Assembly: GCF_040954645.1 (NCBI RefSeq)
Contig: NC_092804.1
Location: 147,259,108-147,323,107, forward strand
DNA length: 64,000 nt
Direction: 5' to 3'
From: Diabrotica undecimpunctata
Taxonomy: Eukaryota; Arthropoda; Insecta; Coleoptera; Chrysomelidae
The translations under genes and the position numbers were made by a program. Below the pieces are notes generated by a model. The model made no database searches, was not told the DNA's origin, and saw only the letters and a list, made by a program, of their open reading frames with translations. Positions 33,870-45,237 of the stretch are shown in pieces (position 1 is the first letter of the stretch; every line of letters begins with the position of its first letter).

Positions 33870-34685
33870 TACACAACACTTTACTGTTGATATGACTTTT
33901 TCCCCCAAAAATACCAAATTCAACGTGTACAGTATTATGACATGCCACACACAATATTTGAACTACCTGATATGTACCGGTTCAATTATTTATATTTTCT
34001 GCAATGTGCGCGTTTTTATTATTTTTTTTATTAGTTTAATGTTTTGTACTCTTGTTTAATACAATGTAAAATATCGTTATTGGAATGGCATAGAATTGAC
34101 AAATACTTTACATATACGGTATCTTTCCCTTTCGATAAAATTGACAAGGTCTACAGACCTAATATTTGGTCCAAAAAAGCTGCAGTTAGGTTATTTAAAT
34201 TAAAAAGAAATTTTCAGCACATAAAGAAGACGGGGGAAGAAACCTAGAAACTTCTACAAATTTTTATCAAAATAAACTAACTTGGCGAGTAACGGTAAGC
34301 ATGTTTCATGTAAATTTGCAGTGTATTTCAAAAAAATCGATATAATCGATTAAAATCGATATAATCAATACTTTTCTTGCGGATCAAAATTTATATGACG
34401 TCATATGGTTTTAGGAGCACTGGCTAAGTGAAGAAAATTTTAAATTAATTAGCATCTACGGCTTTTTATTGGCTAATTTCTTTTGTAGAGTAAAAAAGAA
34501 AAAATATGGAGTTGCAAATTATGAAAAAAAAATCTTGTGTATTCTTCTCTTAATCTAAATGAATATAATGTAGAGCAAAGTTCGGAGTTTTGTGCAATTT
34601 ATGTAGGGACCTTCAATAAAAACCAATATTTTAACTGTATACAAATTAGGTAACGGTGACTTTGACTTGTTTTAGTGACCTTTGA
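33870..34685. other. Nothing firmly recognised
   Basis: An open stretch at 34044-34247 contains VYRPNIWSKKAAVRLFKLKR, possibly an old transposon protein end, but I cannot assign it. Confidence 0.4.
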
Positions 34686-34689
34686 GAAC

Positions 34690-35595
34690 GCCATAACTTC
34701 GTTGAGTAAAACAGACAAACTGATCATACTTGGTGATTTTAATACACATTTTAAAATTAAATCTGACCCTTCTTTTGATTTTCAAAATCTAATTCTTAAT
34801 ATATTTTTGTCTTAAAGTAACTATAAACGATTCTATTAGAATCACATCGTAGTTGTATCGACAACATTATAACAAATTTTTCTGAAAATATCTACAGAGT
34901 GACCGTATATAAACCTTGTTTTACTGACTATCAAGTTCAATTTTTATTTATTGACTCTGAGTATAAAGTTGTTAATACAAATCAAACATTTCAACGGTTT
35001 ATTACTTTTTCTTGTTTACAGAAGCTTAAACGTGCGCTAGCTAGTACAAAGATAGACGTCTTCTAGGATATTAATAATAATCCGGATTTTTTGACAGTCT
35101 ATCTTACCGAAACTTATAACAACTAAATATTAAAGCATTCACTAAAAAAATACGACAAACTGCTGAAAAAGCAACCGTGCAATGGTTTAATAATGAATTA
35201 AGGTCTTACAGATCTAATCTTTCTCTTATTAACCACATTGCATATACCACCAAGGATCCCGATTTATTCAAAGTATATAAAAAACAAACATTTGCATATA
35301 ATCGGCAATTACAAAATGCTAAAAAGTGGGCTTACTCTGATTTTATTACTTATTCCAATAAAAAACCTAGAGACTGCTGGAAAATACTAAATTTCGAAAG
35401 AAACAATACAAGATCCAGTTCGGTACGATTTGATCTACCTCCAGACGAAATCAATCAATTTTTTACTACAATTGCAGAGAAAATAATTACTTCTCTTTAA
35501 TTATACAAATTATCCTTCTCCGAGCAAGTCCTGTTTTTTCGTCCTGTTGTGGAAGAAGAGGTCTCTCAAATAATAAAGGCTCCTAGTAATTCTAT
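34690..35595 (+). pseudogene. Jockey-like LINE: endonuclease end, linker and RT start
   Basis: KTDKLIILGDFNTHF (about 34706-34755) is the endonuclease block, followed by SCIDNIITNFSENIYRV and CFTDYQVQFLFIDSE. After stops, 35177-35500 is open for the linker: MQWFNNELRSYRSNLSLINH and RDCWKILNFERNNTRSSS. The RT start FRPVVEEEVSQIIKAPSNS ends at about 35595, where another LINE is joined. The jockey C-terminus appears again from 36198. Confidence 0.75.
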
Positions 35596-35599
35596 AACA

Positions 35600-36195
35600 A
35601 TGATTTACAGAACGTAATGCAACGCCTTAATGAACGCTGTCATGAGTACGGACTGAAAATAAATTTAAAGAAAACTAAATGCATGATCATGACTAAATCT
35701 GCACATGCAAATATCCAATTGACTATTGAAGATACTGCAATTAAGAGTGTTAATAACTATAAATACTTAGAAACATGGATAACATCAGATGTAGACCAAA
35801 CCAAAGAAATTAGGACACGCATTGAAATAGCACGTGCATCATTCATTATACTTAAAAAGTTTCTTTGTTGTCGGGATATAAGGTTAGAACTACGCCTGAG
35901 AATGCTTCGATGTTACGTGTTCTCTATTCTTTTTTATGGCTTGGAAGCGTGGACACTAAAACAAGTCCATCTGAACAAGTTGGCCGCCTTTGAATTTTGA
36001 TGTTACAGAAGAATCCTACGAATATCATGCATTCAAAAAATGTCAAACGTGGAAGTAACTAGAAGGATAGGAAATAAGGCGGAAATAATATTGACTATCA
36101 AAAGACGAAAACTTGAGTACTTAGAACATGTGATGAGAGGGCAAAAATACACATTATTACAACTTATTATGCAAGGCAAAATCCGAGGCACCAGC
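35600..36195 (+). pseudogene. RTE/BovB-like RT C-terminal fragment inside jockey sequence
   Basis: From DLQNVMQRLNERCHEYGLKI the frame runs through KTKCMIMTKS, NYKYLETWIT, RCYVFSILFYGLEAWTLKQV and one TGA at 35998-36000, then YRRILRISCIQKM, KLEYLEHVMRGQKYTLLQLI and GKIRGT. The order equals the last 200 residues of the intact element 52884-54760. It joins jockey sequence on both sides but no target duplication was seen, so rearrangement or deletion also happened. Confidence 0.75.
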
Positions 36196-36197
36196 AC

Positions 36198-36861
36198 ATG
36201 GTTTGCTGCGATGTGAACAAACTAAAACTTAACTACGATAAAATGCAAAATTTGGTTATATCTGCAAGTAATTTACATAATGGTCCAGATAACCAAGAGA
36301 CTGTTAAACTATTGGGAATAATCATAGATAATCGACCAAACTGGTCGGCTCATATCTCACAACTAAAGAAAAAGCTATCAAGTTCATTATTTGTGATTCG
36401 CTAACTAGCAAGGGTTGTAAACTTTGCTAGTTGCAACCTTGCTGACATTAATAATGACATAATTTTCTTTATTCCACTCTCACCCAAAGTATGAATTAAT
36501 CAAATGGAGCAATTCAACAAATGTACTTTAAATTTTTAAAACGCTAAATAAAGCTATCAGAATTTTAGCAAGGGTTAGTTGTCTAGAACATTGCCGACCT
36601 TCGCAGAAAATTCACAGAAAATGGGACCATTTAATAAAGCAGTCTGATGTCCACGTCCACAATACGCGTAACTGTGACTACCTACGAACAAATCGCTGTA
36701 GATTACATCTTTCAGATAAAAATTGCCTTAAATAATATAACTATTACAATATTTTACTAAAAAGTATTAAACAGCTAAGATGTAATAGTTTTGAAAAAGT
36801 TATAAAAAAAATATCTTCTGAAATATTGCTTTTACTCCTCAGAAGCATATATGACTCATTG
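36198..36861 (+). pseudogene. Jockey-like RT C-terminus
   Basis: The frame reads VCCDVNKLKLNYDKMQNLVI, KLLGIIIDNRPNWSAHISQL and SSLFVIR (36198-36404), then broken frames with RILARVSCLEHCRP and VHVHNTRNCDYLRTNRCRLH (about 36560-36710). It is interrupted at 36862 by the Tc1-like element 36864-38127. The piece right of that element continues for a short way. Confidence 0.7.
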
Positions 36862-36863
36862 TA

Positions 36864-38127
36864 TACTCCGTCTAGAAAGTATCCGGAAAAAAGAAAACAG
36901 AATTTTAATTTTACGGAATTTATTTCTATCATTTGAAATATAAAATTTCAACAAATAATTCATCCCATTTACTTATACAACCTCCATTTAAATCTAAACA
37001 CTTTACTAAACGTCCAGATACACCCGAAACTAGGTCAAGGCCATAATGTTCGGTTAAGGTGTTCTAGGCCTGTAAAACTGACCGAATCAAACCTTTTATC
37101 TCGTGGCGCTGCTCCTTCCACTTTAATCTTCACCAGTCCCCATATGTTTTTAATGGGGCTAAGATCTGGAAATACTGCTGGCTACGTGATTGTTGCACAT
37201 TCGTGTTCTTGCACCCAAGCTTGAGTATTAGCAGAAGTATGGCATCTTGCATTATCTTGCAGAAAACGCCATACCTCTGGATATAAAACTTGAGCCGTTT
37301 TAAGAAGAAAACCATTTAGAATGCCACAATATTTCGCATTATAGACAATACCAATAACTATACAGAGAGGTGCAGCACCACGCTAAGATATTACTTCCCA
37401 AACCATTATTTTAGTGAGAAATTTGGAAATTTGAACAGTAACATTTTCTCTTGATAGGACTTTTAGATGATTTGCACCAAGTTAGAAACAACTTTCATCA
37501 TATATGAAGACAATATTAAAATTATCTTCTCGAAAACGTTGACAAAAATCTATTCTTCGTTGCCTTTGCAGAGGTGTCATTGTAGGGATTTTTTTGGATT
37601 CCTTGATTATGTAGCTTTGTTTTTTTAAGGAACGTGCAAACAGTTTCTTGGCACACTTTTATTCTTCGTTGATTTCCAAATCTGTTCGCTAATTTTCGAA
37701 ATCCTGGGCGCGGATTTTGTCGTCCTAAAGCCACTGAAGCATTTAAATTGTTTCCGCAAATCTTACGTGGTCTACCCGAAACTGGTCTATGTCTCATATC
37801 TATGCCATTTTTTATCCTCTTTATTGTCTCATACACTGCCCTTTTTCCGAGTTCAGTCAATTGCACTAATTTTTTAACGTTTCGGACACCCTTTCTATGA
37901 AAATATTCCACCACTTTTCTTTTGTCTACTTGCGACATTATTTCGCAAATCTTAAGTCTGTTTACAAACAACAATATTTGACAGATGGTGTTGTCATGCG
38001 ATTTTGTCCATAACCTACTATCGGCACAACCTACTTGATGCATTACTTTTGTCTTAAAATGTTACAAAAAGGAAATTTATTAAAATTAGGAAAAATATAA
38101 AATTCCGGATACTTTCTAGACGGACTA
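36864..38127 (-). mobile_element. Tc1-like transposon, DD34E-type, inserted in a jockey relic
   Basis: TA lies on both sides (36862-36863, 38128-38129). The TIRs read TACTCCGTCTAGAAAGTATC on the left and TAGTCCGTCTAGAAAGTATC on the right (reverse complement). The minus strand encodes a transposase relic of about 38043-37080. It starts MSQVDKRKVVEYFHRKGVRN (helix-turn-helix; RHRPVSGRPRKI), has one or more frame changes after 37560, then QDNARCHTSANTQAWVQEHE (second Asp) and FPDLSPIKNIWG, where the catalytic Glu of NPIE is Lys. Spacing to that position is 34 residues. The missing Glu, a TAG and frameshifts make it inactive. Confidence 0.88.
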
Positions 38128-38129
38128 TA

Positions 38130-39325
38130 GAACATCCACTGGACTGCTTACAGTGATTTTACCATAAATCATTTTCTGTTTAATATGTGTTCTTATTTGT
38201 GATATATTTAAGTTACCTTTTATATTACTTTTTTATATATCCTATGTATTTTAGACTTGCTACAAAAAATATTTGTATTTGTTACACAGTTAAATAAATA
38301 AACTCTACTAATTCTGACCTATCCGGTTTTTTATCTAGGAATATATTTTATAATAATTAAAGCTGTAGGTTGGTTTTATATTGAAATAAATATAACGGTA
38401 TTTTTCAGAAAGTCTGAACTTAACTCAAACAAGACTTATTAAAACAATATAAATTGTAGTAAGTATGTATATTTATAGATTTAAAAAATTGTTATAAATA
38501 CTAATAATCGTTTACTTATTTTCTGGCTGAAAAAAAATTATTATTTTTAATATTTTGCTGTTCTTGGCAATTATTACGAAATCTAATACCCCTATTTTTA
38601 TACTACAAATTGCTACTGATACAAATTCCACTAAAGTATTTCTTTGGCGTCAAGGCAACAATCTGTTATATAATTTATTGCAATACGCTTCTATTTTAGG
38701 CCAAGAGAAATACTATCTTGCAATTTTTCAATCTCACTTCTTCAAATATCAGTTCCTTCAATAAAACCTGCTGACGTATACTAACCCAATATGCGTTCCC
38801 CGTAGACATCAATTCCAGATATAAAAGAAAAATATTGGTGTTGTAGGGGACAGAATAAGCTTTTGTGCGCCGACATCGCAGGCATATTCATTTTGATATA
38901 AAGCGAATCCTTTAGAGATATATAAATTACAGTTACGTATACAATTCAAGGATTTTTTACTAAAGACATAATCAGGATATCGATGATGTCATTAAAACGA
39001 AAATAAATTATTTGTTAGTTTATTTATTTACATTTACTTACGCAATGCAAGAAAAGTAGGATTTTGAAGTTTTTATATTGATGAAAATGGAAGTTAAACG
39101 TTTGAGAAAAATGGAAGTTTAAAGAAATAAAATATCACATAAGGTCCATTCGCTTAGCTCGAGCACATTTTGACAGATTTATAGGCGGACACCTACAACA
39201 CAAAAATTCCTACCTCTCAGTATTAAGAGCTCAAATATACTTACTATTGCAGACTTCTTCCATTAAAAAAAGAAGAGTTATTCTAAATATGAAAGTGTAT
39301 AGTAAACCATGAGAGAATCAAATCT
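38130..39325. other. Nothing recognised
   Basis: AT-rich; the first bases are the interrupted jockey end. No other block was recognised. Confidence 0.5.
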
Positions 39326-39329
39326 CTCA

Positions 39330-41160
39330 TATATATCAAAACGACAGCAACAAAAACGAATTAGCAAGGTTAAATAGAGAATTCAAAAGAGCATGTAAGG
39401 ATGATAAAAATAAACATATAAATGAAGAATGCGAAGAAATAGAAAGACATGCAAACCGGTATGAATCCCATGAGCTATATAACAAAGTCCCATATCTATC
39501 CAGGGAATTTAAACCAATCACACAAACAATAATGGATCAAAACCAGCATATTATAAACGACGAGAAAGGGATTGCGGAGGTATGGAGAAAATATTGTCAA
39601 AGTCTATATGTAGATGATCCCCAGAATGCAAATCACGACGAGTTGACTGTAGAGAGAGAACCAAACATTCTAAAGTCAGAGGTAGAAAAGGCAATCAAAA
39701 AGTTAAGAAATAGAAAATCTCCTGTCGCAGGCCAGATCACCGCAGAAGTTTTAAAAGAGACTGGAGATGTTGGAGTAAATCGACTGGACAACATCCACTT
39801 TCATCCCTATATTAAAAAAAGGAACTCCGCTAGATTGCAGCAACTATAGAATGGTAACCCTAATATCCCATGCAAGCAAGGTTCTACTTCTTGTGATACA
39901 TGAAAGACTAAAAGCTTTTCTATTGCCTCAGATATCAGAAGAACAAGCGGGATTTGTCGCAGGAAAAGGCACAAAAGAACACATTCTTAATGTCAGACAG
40001 CTAATCGAAAAAACTCATAAATTCAATATTCCTATGCTTATGTGCTTTGTGAATTACACAAAGGCCTTCGACAAAGTCAAATTGCAGTAGCTATGGTCCA
40101 TACTAGCGAAAATGGGAACACCCCACCAATTAATTCAACTAATTAGAAGTATATATGAAAATAATATGTACACAGTAAAAATAAACAACACCCATTCCGA
40201 TCATTTTAGAACAGAGGCAGGTGTCAGTCAGGGATGCATATTCTCACCAACTCTGTTTAACATCTACAGCGAACACATTATGCGAAAGGTACAAGATGGA
40301 TGAAAGGGTGGAATATCAGTAGGAGATCAAAAAACAGTAACCTAAGATATGCTGATGACACTTTAATAACCGCTGCAAATCAAGAAGAAATGGAAGACAT
40401 AATGAGATGTCTGGTGGAGAAAAGCAAAACATATGGATTAAAGCTAAATAGGAGTAAGACAAAGATCATGATAGTATACAGAGCTCGGAATAATCTTCAA
40501 CACATTACAGAAATTGAAGACTTTGAAGTAGTAAATAGTTTCATATACCTGGGGTTTCTAATAACAAATGACGGAGGATGTGACAGAGAGACACGTAGAA
40601 GGTTGACTATTGCTAGAACAGCTATGATTAAACTGGTAACACTTTGGAAAAATTCCAGCAAAACAATACACAAAAAACTAAGGCTGGTATGGGCACTCGT
40701 TTTTCCCATAGCCACATATGTATACGAAATGTGGACCTTAAATAAAGCGGATAAAAATAAACTAGACCTTTTGAAAAGTGGGTATACCGTCGCATGTTAA
40801 GAATATCCTGGATTGATCCTCGCACTAACGTATCGATATTAGAACAACTTAAAGTAAAGGATAGATTACTTAAACAAATATAACAGAGATATTTGCAGTA
40901 TTTTGGACACCTTGCTAGAAGAACAGGTACGATGGAAAAACTGATAGTTGAGGGTAGAGTTGAAGAAAAGAGACCTAGGGGAAGATCTCCAAGCCGTTGG
41001 GTAGATCAAACAAAAACATTGATTAATCAAGGGTTACATAAATCCGAACAACTAACCCAGGACAGGGAAGGATGAAGGAAAATCGTGAAAAAACTGTAAA
41101 GGTCTGATGGTGTCACCACATCCCAAAAGGGATTAGGACTGAGGAGGAGGATACTAAACC
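39330..41160 (+). pseudogene. LINE RT region, several frames
   Basis: The linker (LARLNREFKRACKDDKNKHI) leads into 39532-39849 with ILKSEVEKAIKKLRNRKSPV. Next comes 39851-40303 in one frame broken by TAG at 40088-40090: LISHASKVLLLVIHERLKAF, EEQAGFVAGKGTKEHILNVR, the palm motif FVNYTKAFDKVK and VSQGCIFSPTLFNIYSEHIM. 40300-40800 gives NLRYADDTLITAANQEEMED and the thumb. 40840-41075 gives the C-terminus (YFGHLARRTGTMEKLIVEGR, RPRGRSPSRWVDQTKTL). At least four breaks are present. The 5' endonuclease is missing. Possible imperfect target copies (TAGTAAACCAT near 39300, TACTAAACCCAT near 41153) are too diverged to rely on. Confidence 0.85.
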
Positions 41161-41567
41161 CATAAAATATTCCCTGTGTATTTAAAATATAATATTTGAG
41201 TTGTTACAATTAAACATATTGTAGTAAATATTTGTATTATTTGCGTTGTTTATTTTAGTTACTATAGTTTTATTGTTTTAATATTTTTTAAATTATTTGC
41301 TGAATGAAATCCTGTTGGGGTAAGTTGATCATTAAAACATGTAAATGTTACAACTGTGTCCAATTCGGTTTGACATAGCGTCAAAAATCAAATTCGCTTA
41401 GAAATTTATAGCATGTATAAAGAGGACGCCATAGGGTAAGCTCTTAGAATGCATCCTTTAGTAAATTAAGACAGATAAAAATTGATAATTGGTCAGCGTT
41501 GACCAGATTCCAATGGTATAAACAAAGAAGGTATAAAAAAATAAAAAAGGCTAATTTAGTTTATATT

Positions 41568-41660
41568 TAGGCATTCAGGAATTCTCAATAGGTATCCAAA
41601 CCATTTTAAACCTCTTCTTTCTATTCTGTCAATCACCGTCTCTGTAGCGTTCATGTTTTT
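41568..41660 (-). pseudogene. Tiny LINE C-terminal fragment
   Basis: The minus strand reads NATETVIDRIERRGLKWFGY LLRIPEC in one frame, the post-RT C-terminal signature. The Penelope-like relic begins directly to its right. Confidence 0.6.
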
Positions 41661-41674
41661 TCGTATAGATTCGA

Positions 41675-42128
41675 ATGTTATTTGGTAATAATAATAACAA
41701 CATTAAACTTAATATAGCTTGTAGATCAGCCCTAACAATTAATAATCTTTATTCTAAGATCAAAGATAAGACTCCCATAGATAGACTTAGTAACATCGGC
41801 CAAACATCTCAATTATTGAAATCACGTATTACACTACACAAAAGTAATTCTCGACTTGCACCCTGACCGTTGTGCATTAGCCAAACATGTCCATTCCACT
41901 GGTCATCTCATGGACTATACTAACACTATAATTCTCCACCGTGAGAACAATAAATCTAAAAGAGAGTTCATTGAAATGTCTTATATTTTCCTTAACGATT
42001 TCTCCATTAATGTTAAGAGTGACATTAAGAATCTAAGCGATATATACCACTTCTTACTTAAATCAGATACCAAGAACAATACAACATCACAGATAACTAA
42101 CTTGACTGATATATCCATTAACAACTAA
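41675..42128 (+). pseudogene. Penelope-like element, C-terminal (GIY-YIG-type endonuclease) region
   Basis: Two overlapping frames, 41675-41866 and 41856-42128, give IKLNIACRSALTINNLYSKI, IGQTSQLLKSRITLHKSNS and then CALAKHVHSTGHLMDYTN, IILHRENNKSKREFIEMSYI and LSDIYHFLL. The pattern QTS..LK.RI..HK followed by AKH....GH.MD and E.N..KRE.IEM is what I know from the endonuclease end of Penelope-like elements. The two are joined by one frameshift at about 41860. The RT part is absent, so the copy is 5'-truncated. The hairpin motif at 43557-43589 lies 1.4 kb downstream. Confidence 0.7.
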
Positions 42129-42129
42129 C

Positions 42130-43540
42130 CTACCTTTATAATTAATTTTCATTAACTAAAAAAGATAACATTCCCCTGCTTTTCTTAGATACATCTTAAT
42201 AAAATATAATAGTACATGAACAATAGAATATAATTAAAAAAGAAAATCAAAATAATATGTAGGGGAAAGGATGAGGTAGCTGGTTCGATGATTTAAAAGT
42301 AAATATTTGAAAAATTATAGTCCCACCTTCCTATATTTGGTAGATAAAAAATAAATAAAACCTCGAAGGACCAGCGACCAATAGATCGCAAAATTGCGGA
42401 TTAGTAATAATATGGTGGATAGTAAAGTTAAAAGTAGAATATTTAAAATAAGAATTAAGCTAGAAATATTTTTATTGTATTATTTACATGAATAAATACT
42501 AGTATCGGGATTGCCAACAAATCACCCTTTTTAATAATAATAAAAACATAAATGTTCATATAAAATATTTTTAAACCACACAGCTGTTTATATTAATTGT
42601 TCTTAAAGCTAAATGCTTTATAGATGCGATAGAACATGCGATTTATAGAACAAGAAAGTTTATAGTTTGTTGAATATCCGGCAACTCTGTAATTTGTCGG
42701 ACCGGAATTTATAAAATGTTGACACACAAACTGTCGATTTTCTTCTGTATAAAAGAATAATTTCAGGTACTTACATATTCGATGCACAGACACTGAATTT
42801 AATTAACTATTTAATAAAATAAGTTATTTGAAAAATGCTTCTATTTGAGAAGCGTGAGAATTATAACTTGCTTCTATTTGAGAAGCTGAAAAATAAGTTT
42901 GACTTGCGTGCTTCTATTTGAGAAGGCAAAAACGAAGTGGCGTTAAGGGTAGTTGGGTTTGAATACTTTGAATCTGAAGAACTGACATGCGCAGAAGATA
43001 CAATGCAACAGAAAGAAGGCATGCCATGCTGATTGAATGTATTTAAATTAGTGAGAATAACAATTATTATTGGAATTATTATAGAAGAACAAACTATTGT
43101 AGAAAATATAATTAATTTTCTACATAATATTTCCCTATACTGGGATTTAATCTCATTCGTTTTTACCAATGAACCTTAACGACATAAAGATTCATAAGAA
43201 CTACTTAAATTTGTCAGCGCATGCGTTCTGGCTAAAACAGAACCTCACTTTTAAACTTTCTAACAATCAAAAATTTAGTTATTGATGACAATTCAAAGAA
43301 TTACCTTCTTTTAAATGTAGTTACATTGGGTTTTTCGATTAACCTTGGGTAAACCTTTGCGTTTTAAGTTCAAAGCTACCATACATTTCAAACCTTAAAA
43401 AAAAAAACTTGTTTGCATATAGTAACAAAAAACACCAGTATGTTACTAGCAAAGTTTTTTAATATTCTAACTCTACAATTCTTAGTTACGGTAAGATCAA
43501 TAATGTTTTTAATAGATAATATATGGTAGCTAATTATAAT
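42130..43540. other. No gene recognised; holds a short triple repeat
   Basis: AT-rich. The only structure noted is the 16-mer repeat at 42837-42925. Part may be the 3' region of the Penelope-like element. Confidence 0.5.
42837..42925 (+). repeat. Three spaced copies of GCTTCTATTTGAGAAG
   Basis: Identical 16-mers stand at 42837-42852, 42870-42885 and 42910-42925, spaced 33 and 40 bp. Each is a near-palindrome (CTTCT...AGAAG). They could be a protein-binding cluster or a fragment of a minisatellite. Confidence 0.8.
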
Positions 43541-43556
43541 TTATTCTCTTTCAGCC

Positions 43557-43589
43557 CTGAAGAAGCCAAATTAATTCTCTTTGGCGAAA
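43557..43589 (+). other. CTGAAGA-hairpin-GAAA motif
   Basis: CTGAAGA (43557-43563), a hairpin with GCCAAA (43565-43570) pairing to TTTGGC (43580-43585), then GAAA (43586-43589). It has the same layout as the minus-strand motif at 8036-8064, with compensating stem differences. It agrees with the hammerhead core CUGANGA - stem II - GAAA, but helices I and III were not found. Confidence 0.45.
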
Positions 43590-43691
43590 ACGTTCAGCGA
43601 AACAATTGATACTCATTAGAGTCTTTCTTGCAGATTTCCCCAATATTTAAGAGTTTACTATTTTAACTTATCTGCAAAGATTAAATTTCTT

Positions 43692-43696
<5 letters not shown>

Positions 43697-43737
<41 letters not shown>
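43697..43737. repeat. (TA)n microsatellite
   Basis: About 41 bp of TA repeat in the guanylate cyclase intron, 165 bp from exon 43902-44051. Confidence 0.97.
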
Positions 43738-43739
<2 letters not shown>

Positions 43740-43901
43740 CTTTTCAGTTAGTCTAGTTTTCTTCTTCTACGTTTTCTCAAAGCTCCTTAGACTTTTCAAT
43801 GTTGCCAGACTAAATGAATTTTAATACAAATATTTAGTGGTACAATTTAACGAAAGCTATAAAGTATAAAACTCTTAGAAAACTAGTTAATTATTTCTTA
43901 C

Positions 43902-44051
43902 CTTCAGGCGTAAGAGCCAACATGCAGAAGGGTTCTCCTCTAACTACTACTTCTTGTAAAATAATTCCAAAAGAATAAACATCTCCTGGCTGTGTGCCTC
44001 TTTTACGGAGGCTACTATGACGCAATAACTCAGGAGCAGTCCATAAAAGCT
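43902..44051 (-). CDS. Receptor-type guanylate cyclase, kinase-homology-domain exon
   Basis: This 150-bp internal exon has two leading bases, 49 codons and one trailing base. It encodes [20 protein letters not shown] and [20 protein letters not shown], the APE-like and DxYSFG (subdomain IX) blocks of the regulatory pseudokinase domain of membrane guanylate cyclases. The domain binds ATP and restrains the cyclase but does not phosphorylate. The acceptor TTCTTAATTGTAG lies 5' of 44051 and the donor GAAG/GTAAG follows 43902. The trailing G joins AG of exon 31645-31957 in frame (ALTPE-E-IIEKV). Earlier exons (receptor ectodomain, membrane segment, kinase-homology start) were not found up to 64000, so they probably lie beyond the window. 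Confidence 0.95.
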
Positions 44052-44054
44052 CTA

Positions 44055-44825
44055 CAATTAAGAAAAAAGTTAATTAGTTTTAATTTTTTATTATAAGAAA
44101 TGAGATAATTCAAAGTTCTTTATTTTTAAGTAATTATTATGTAAACGCAGGGCACAATTTTCAATTATTAGTCTGTTAAGAACAACTTTTTTTCGTTTTA
44201 AACATATTTGTTAAAATATTTATTTGATACAAAAAGAGTTTTGTAATTACAAATATAAACATATATTGTACTTCCGGTTTTTTTTATTCGAATTTTTCTG
44301 TCATAAGTTTTACTTTACCTTGTATAAATAGTGTCCTTAGTTATTTTTTTGTAATATGTCGCAAGGTAGGTACTCGTTTATCCGTTACATAAAAATTTAA
44401 TTTTCCTTTAGAATTCCTCTATCAAATCGTACAAGATGGATTTTGCAGCAGATTCACGACAGATCCGTTTCATAGTACTTAAACTTACTTCTGTGTCTAA
44501 GAGAACACAGTATGCTCCTATACTTTTTTAAAACCTAAAAGGTTGATTTTGTACCGCAACTCGCTGCATAAAACCAATTACATTTGCTCTTACCTCCCTT
44601 ATCCAGATAAGACTTTGTCTTCTAATTTCGATTGAAAATTCATGTTAATAATTTAAAAACTTGAATCAATTACAATAATACGTCTTTCAACATAGGTAAA
44701 AGAAAAAACAATATTTTTATCGCAAACTGTATAAAATTTTATTGCTGTTGCTGCACATAAAATTCCTCCATACAAGAATTATCTTTTTAGATGTTTCGCT
44801 TATAAATATAACATTCAAAAGCAAA
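44055..44825. other. Intron sequence, nothing recognised
   Basis: No coding or repeat structure was recognised apart from the exon's splice acceptor at its left edge. Confidence 0.5.
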
Positions 44826-44829
44826 AGGC

Positions 44830-45210
44830 AGAACAAGACTGGTTGAATAGATTTTTAAGACAATAACAAAGATATATCTTTGCCCAAACCAAAAGCCACT
44901 TCAGCAGGCCGCGCTCAAGCTTTTAATCGCCCAAGTACAAAAGTTTTATCAGTTGTACGAAAGCTTGCTATAATCTGTTAGAATCTGACTATAGACCGCA
45001 CCATATTTATAATGCTGATGAATCTGGCCCAATTACAGTACAACAACCTGAAAAGGATTTATTGTCAATCAAATATCACTCGTTGTTGGTTTATTAATGC
45101 TGTTGGAACTTTAATCCCGCCGATATTGTTATTTCAGAAAAAAAAATATAAAAAAAGAGATGGAGAGATAAAGCTCCTCCTAGCACTTTAGGTGCAGCTC
45201 AACAATCAGG
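44830..45210 (+). pseudogene. pogo/Tigger-like transposase fragment
   Basis: Broken plus frames read AEQDWLNRFLRQ (CENP-B-type domain end), LPKPKATSAGRAQAFNRPST, then PHHIYNADESGPITVQQPEK (about 44998-45055, catalytic DE block), INAVGTLIPPILLFQ (about 45090-45135) and a remnant of GAAQQSGSI. This is the middle of a pogo-type transposase. Both ends are missing and stops are frequent. It differs from the 18464-20073 relic in sequence. Confidence 0.75.
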
Positions 45211-45237
45211 CTCGATAAAACTCTTATCTGAGACCAG

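Noticed and set aside
34044..34247. Candidate small protein with VYRPNIWSKKAAVRLFKLKR
   Set aside because: It looks vaguely like a retroelement protein end but has no neighbour support or catalytic motif; left unassigned.
39300..41165. Target duplication TAGTAAACCAT / TACTAAACCCAT around the LINE 39330-41160
   Set aside because: The two words differ at several positions and the boundaries are unclear, so it is not reported as a feature.
43697..43737. TA tract as part of the polypyrimidine/branch region of a neighbouring exon
   Set aside because: It lies on the donor side of exon 43902-44051 in the intron, not near an acceptor.
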